Positions 52,652-55,579 of a DNA stretch of 55,579 bases are shown here, piece after piece; position 1 is the stretch's first letter; each line of letters begins with the position of its first letter. The stretch is from Pseudomonadota bacterium (GTDB lineage: Bacteria; Pseudomonadota; Gammaproteobacteria; Burkholderiales; Gallionellaceae), in NCBI GenBank assembly GCA_021787435.1, contig JAJYLY010000014.1, positions 1-55,579 of the forward strand, given 5' to 3'. The notes beneath the pieces are model-generated. The model was not told where the DNA came from. It worked only from the letters and a program-made list of their open reading frames with translations, and ran no database searches. Both the position numbers and the translations under genes were made by a program.

Positions 52652-53049
52652 AACAGCAATTTCTGTCGAGGCAGTTCCTTGTATTTTTATTGACTGGAGG
52701 CACCGCTGCGGCGATTAATTTTGGTTCCAGAATTATCTATAACCAGTGGATGGGCTTTTCTTCAGCTGTGATTCTTGCGTACATCACAGGAATGATAACT
52801 GCATTCATACTTGCCAAATTGTTTGTTTTCAAAAATAGTCAACAATCATTTCATCGTTCTGCAGTCTTCTTTATTCTGGTGAATCTGGTAGCTGTTTTGC
52901 AAACTTGGGCCATCAGCATGGGTTTGACGTATTACCTTTTGCCCTCATTGGGGGTCACGCTGTTCGTGCATGAAATCGCACATGCTATTGGTGTAGTAGC
53001 TCCCGTTTTTACTAGTTATATTGGGCATAAGCGATGGTCGTTCCAATAA
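52648..53049 (+). CDS. GtrA-family membrane protein, candidate lipid-linked sugar flippase
   Basis: Small protein of 133 residues with four hydrophobic segments, from GTG 52648, which overlaps the previous stop. LTGGTAAAINFGSRIIYNQW, AFILAKLFVFKNS and the terminal FTSYIGHKRWSF match GtrA/DPMS3-type proteins, which help flip polyprenyl-phosphate sugars. In mycobacteria the GtrA-like Rv3789 is encoded beside DprE1 (Rv3790) and DprE2 (Rv3791), so its presence in this cluster fits handling of a polyprenyl-arabinose. Confidence 0.88.
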   Translation: MKQQFLSRQFLVFLLTGGTAAAINFGSRIIYNQWMGFSSAVILAYITGMITAFILAKLFVFKNSQQSFHRSAVFFILVNLVAVLQTWAISMGLTYYLLPSLGVTLFVHEIAHAIGVVAPVFTSYIGHKRWSFQ

Positions 53050-53059
53050 ATGCCCGCCT

Positions 53060-54022
53060 ATGAAAGTCAGGCGTGCTCTTATAGGTTTTGTCGCGCTCAC
53101 GTTCGTATATCTGATGGCGCTGGTTTGGGCCGATTCTAGACATCATGTTTTTTCCGAGCTTCCCAAGCTGTTATCTGTGATGCCGATGTTGTTAGGATTA
53201 TCGTTACTCTCATATCTTGTGCGTTATTTGCGCTGGTATTGGTTGCTAAGAAGAGCGGGCAATAAAACGAATGTTGTTTTAGGTTATCTCGCTTATCTGT
53301 CTGGTTTTGCTTTTACGGCGACGCCAGGCAAGGTTGGTGAGCTATTGCGGATTCGTTATCTTGCCCCGCAAGGTGTTCCGCCTTACAGAGTTCTTGCCGC
53401 GTTTATCTACGAGCGTGCTTTCGACCTTGTGGCGGTGTTATTGCTTTCGGCATTTGCCATCAGCAGCAGGGAGATCTTTTTTCTGGCATTTGGTTTTGTA
53501 GTAATTTTCCTTGCAGGGATCGGGTTTGCTGTACTTAATCCCGTGTTGCTGACAAAGGCATCGGTTTACTTGCGTTTCCGTCGGCAAAATAAACTTGCGC
53601 ATATTTTTAAAACACTACGAGATGGCCTGTCTGGTTGCCGCATATGGGCAACGCCATTGGATGTTCTCGTCTCTTTGATTTTGGGAATAGTCGCATGGGG
53701 AATTACGTCGTTTTCCTTTGTGTTGCTGCTCAGCCATCTTGGCGTGTTGATTCCCGTTTCTTCAGCCTTGGCCATATATCCATTGGCGATGTTGGCAGGC
53801 GCAGCGTCAATGTTGCCGGGAGGGATTGGCTCAACTGAAGCAACGATTGTGGTGCTGTTATCACTCTTTAGAATTTCACTTGGGATAGCTACCTTGGCGG
53901 CAATCGCGATTCGCTTTGCATCACTTTGGTTTGCAGTACTATGCGGCTTTATTGCCTTAGGTACGCTAGAGTACCTCGCGTGCAGTAATGGTAAAGTGTG
54001 CACAGAGAAATTCATTTCTTGA
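53060..54022 (+). CDS. LPG-synthase-TM/UPF0104-family membrane protein
   Basis: Polytopic protein of 320 residues from ATG 53060. Eight or so hydrophobic segments and the family signatures LSYLVRYLRWYWLLRRAGN, FTATPGKVGELLRIRYL, FIYERAFDLVAVLLL and AGAASMLPGGIGSTEATIV are clear. Members are the transmembrane part of lysyl-phosphatidylglycerol synthases and several proteins linked to polyprenyl-glycan or glycolipid transport. It is probably the last gene of the polysaccharide operon, starting 10 bp after gtrA-like. The precise role is unknown. Confidence 0.85.
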   Translation: MKVRRALIGFVALTFVYLMALVWADSRHHVFSELPKLLSVMPMLLGLSLLSYLVRYLRWYWLLRRAGNKTNVVLGYLAYLSGFAFTATPGKVGELLRIRYLAPQGVPPYRVLAAFIYERAFDLVAVLLLSAFAISSREIFFLAFGFVVIFLAGIGFAVLNPVLLTKASVYLRFRRQNKLAHIFKTLRDGLSGCRIWATPLDVLVSLILGIVAWGITSFSFVLLLSHLGVLIPVSSALAIYPLAMLAGAASMLPGGIGSTEATIVVLLSLFRISLGIATLAAIAIRFASLWFAVLCGFIALGTLEYLACSNGKVCTEKFIS

Positions 54023-54112
54023 CGAAAAAACGCCAGATGAGTTTTATTTCGACAATCTGCCTGCACTGCCAAATGCAGCGTAGGCATTAACTGCAAGATT
54101 TTCACTTAAGAA

Positions 54113-55369
54113 ATGGAAAATACTGTCCCACTAAGCGGGGCCACCTCTCAAATAATCAGGCAACGGGAACTCAACAGGATGAAATGGGTGGCCACTGGCC
54201 TGCTTGGGCTGGCAGCCTGTCTTTATGTGCTCGGCAAGGTGATGGCATGGGGCTATCTCGCAGCCTTTGCGGAAGCGTCCATGATTGGCGCGCTGGCCGA
54301 CTGGTTTGCGGTGGAGGCGCTGTTCAGACATCCTCTTGGTTTGCCGATTCCCCACACAGCGATCGTGACTAGAAACAAGCACAGCATCGCAAACAGCCTG
54401 GCGGATTTCGTGGTGGTGCAGTTTTTGAGTGCGGCAATCATCGCAGAGCGCTTGAGGCGCTACGATGCGGCGCGGCATCTGTCGCAATGGCTGCCGGATC
54501 ACAAAGAGAAGGTTGCAGCCTATCTTGGAAAAGCCATAGGCTATGGTGTGAAGGTGCTGGACGACAGGCGTATTCATGATTTAATTGTCAAAGCCGCGCG
54601 GAGCAAGTTGCAGGAAGTCGACCTTTCCGGATTCATTGCAGACGGACTGCAACTGCTCACTCAGAATCAGCGCCACCGCAAGATTCTGCACGGCGGGCTG
54701 AATCGCTTTGCCGACTATGTGGAGAGCTCCGACAACACGGAAAAAATCTCGGCCTTCATCAAGGGCTGGAGCGAGAATGCATTTGTGCAGAGCATGATAG
54801 AGCCGTTTGTGCCGACCATACGGACGGCGGTTGCAAGCAGGCTGCGCGCGGCGGCCGAGGATGAGGACAGTCGCCTGTACCAGGAGTTTGATGAACAGGT
54901 GCAAAGCTACGTATGGCGCTTGCAGCAAGATGAAAAATTGCAGGAATGGGTCGCGGGTCAGAAAGCCGCGTGGCTAGACCGCCCTGAGTTCAGGGATCAG
55001 ATCGAATCATTATGGCGGCAGCTCTGCGACTGGGTGGTGCTCGATCTGTCGCATACTGATTCCGTGATCGCGGAAAAAACCGGGCACATGCTGGATGAAC
55101 TGGAAAAATATCTTGTCACCGACGAAAAAATGCGTGCCTGGCTTAACGACCAGATACAGGCGGCGCTGATTCAGGCTGCTAATGCCAACAAGGGGCTTGT
55201 CGGCGAGCTGATACGCGAGGAATTCGGCAACTGGGACGACGAATACATGGTCAATCGCCTTGAGCTTTATCTGGGACGCGACCTGCAGTACATACGCATC
55301 AACGGAACATTGGTCGGCGGGCTGTTCGGTCTTTTGATTTATGGGTTAACGAAGCTGGTAGCGGGATAG
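54113..55369 (+). CDS. DUF445 family membrane protein (YjiN-like)
   Basis: Protein of 418 residues with one N-terminal membrane segment (VATGLLGLAACLYVLGKVM), the DUF445 signature AAFAEASMIGALADWFAVEALFRHPLG shown in part as ASMIGALADWFAVEALF (about 62-78), a long helical middle region, and a C-terminal helix GTLVGGLFGLLIYGLTKLV. The family is widespread in Proteobacteria with no settled function. It follows the glycan locus by about 90 bp in the same direction but is not obviously part of it. The 55370-55452 stretch beyond holds nothing recognised. Confidence 0.85.
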   Translation: MENTVPLSGATSQIIRQRELNRMKWVATGLLGLAACLYVLGKVMAWGYLAAFAEASMIGALADWFAVEALFRHPLGLPIPHTAIVTRNKHSIANSLADFVVVQFLSAAIIAERLRRYDAARHLSQWLPDHKEKVAAYLGKAIGYGVKVLDDRRIHDLIVKAARSKLQEVDLSGFIADGLQLLTQNQRHRKILHGGLNRFADYVESSDNTEKISAFIKGWSENAFVQSMIEPFVPTIRTAVASRLRAAAEDEDSRLYQEFDEQVQSYVWRLQQDEKLQEWVAGQKAAWLDRPEFRDQIESLWRQLCDWVVLDLSHTDSVIAEKTGHMLDELEKYLVTDEKMRAWLNDQIQAALIQAANANKGLVGELIREEFGNWDDEYMVNRLELYLGRDLQYIRINGTLVGGLFGLLIYGLTKLVAG

Positions 55370-55452
55370 TTTTGCCCGTGGCAACAGTTAAGCAATCCAA
55401 TTTTTAGCCAGCGGTGAGTACAGAATTGCCACGTGGTGGTAATTGATGGGGG

Positions 55453-55579
55453 GGTAATCCCCCCATTTTTAGTTAGGGTCAAAAGTAGAGCTGGTTAAAA
55501 AAGCTAGCTTCTGTTTCGGGGTGATGCCGCCGAGCGCCATGTGTGGACGTTCGTGATTGTAGGTCCACATCCACTTTGT
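55453..55579 (-). CDS. IS3-family transposase, C-terminal end (cut by window edge)
   Basis: Reading left from the window edge gives TKWMWTYNHERPHMALGG, then ITPKQKLAFLTSSTFDPN and a TAA at 55469-55471. The outer end, near GGTAATCCCCCCATTTTT, continues to 55453. It is almost identical to the remnant at 2041-2166, same orientation. Unlike that copy the frame continues past the edge, so this element may be complete. Confidence 0.75.

Overview
The window looks like part of a betaproteobacterial chromosome, most plausibly a relative of the iron- and sulfur-oxidising Gallionellaceae/Nitrosomonadales. This is inferred from gene content (GroESL, BioA, Cfa, a multihaem cytochrome/NrfD module, an ABC-type O-antigen locus), not from a marker tree. 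Housekeeping genes alternate with patches rich in insertion-sequence debris.

Layout. (1) 1-4000: the start of an IS110-type transposase, repeats resembling an IS21 end, a first hipBA toxin-antitoxin operon with three regularly spaced operators, an IS3 remnant, a bestrophin-like channel, a second IS3-type remnant and a higA remnant. (2) 4073-11674: a NarL-type two-component system, a truncated tnpB patch, a stand-alone receiver protein, and an operon for a hexahaem cytochrome c, a Tat-exported four-cluster ferredoxin subunit and an NrfD-like quinol-site protein, followed by two small cytochromes c. No catalytic subunit is present, so it looks like an electron conduit between the quinone pool and periplasmic cytochromes. 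(3) 11675-14312: an inverted repeat, the 3' half of a tRNA-Met with its terminator, and an apparently intact IscB nuclease with a strong candidate omega-RNA. (4) 14315-28997: ordinary chromosome: two MFS transporters, cfa, a translationally coupled xdhC-iorA-iorB-mocA molybdoenzyme operon, dacB-bioA, a nitronate monooxygenase-like gene and groES-groEL. (5) 29070-32646: tRNA-Phe, then a small island with a second hipBA operon whose operator region is split by an insertion sequence, and an AlpA-like gene broken by an amber codon. (6) 32647-54022: a surface-polysaccharide locus with a GT2 enzyme, Wzm/Wzt exporter (separated by an IS200-like element and a frameshifted HepT-like gene), a 1580-residue multi-domain glycosyltransferase containing a 42-bp tandem repeat, a methyltransferase, an acyltransferase, a GT-C-like membrane protein, a 48-codon membrane ORF, a HAD-UbiA fusion, DprE1-like and DprE2-like enzymes, an epimerase, a flavoprotein, a GtrA protein and a flippase-like protein. 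(7) 54113-55579: a DUF445 protein and the 3' end of a second IS3-family transposase, near-identical to the remnant at 2041.

The most interesting system is in region 6. The UbiA-HAD, DprE1-like, DprE2-like and GtrA set is the complement mycobacteria use to make and handle polyprenyl-phosphoryl-D-arabinofuranose. Placed inside a Wzm/Wzt locus, it suggests a Gram-negative route to lipid-linked D-arabinofuranose for O-antigen or another surface glycan. Second is the IscB/omega-RNA locus, third the pair of hipBA operons with legible operators.
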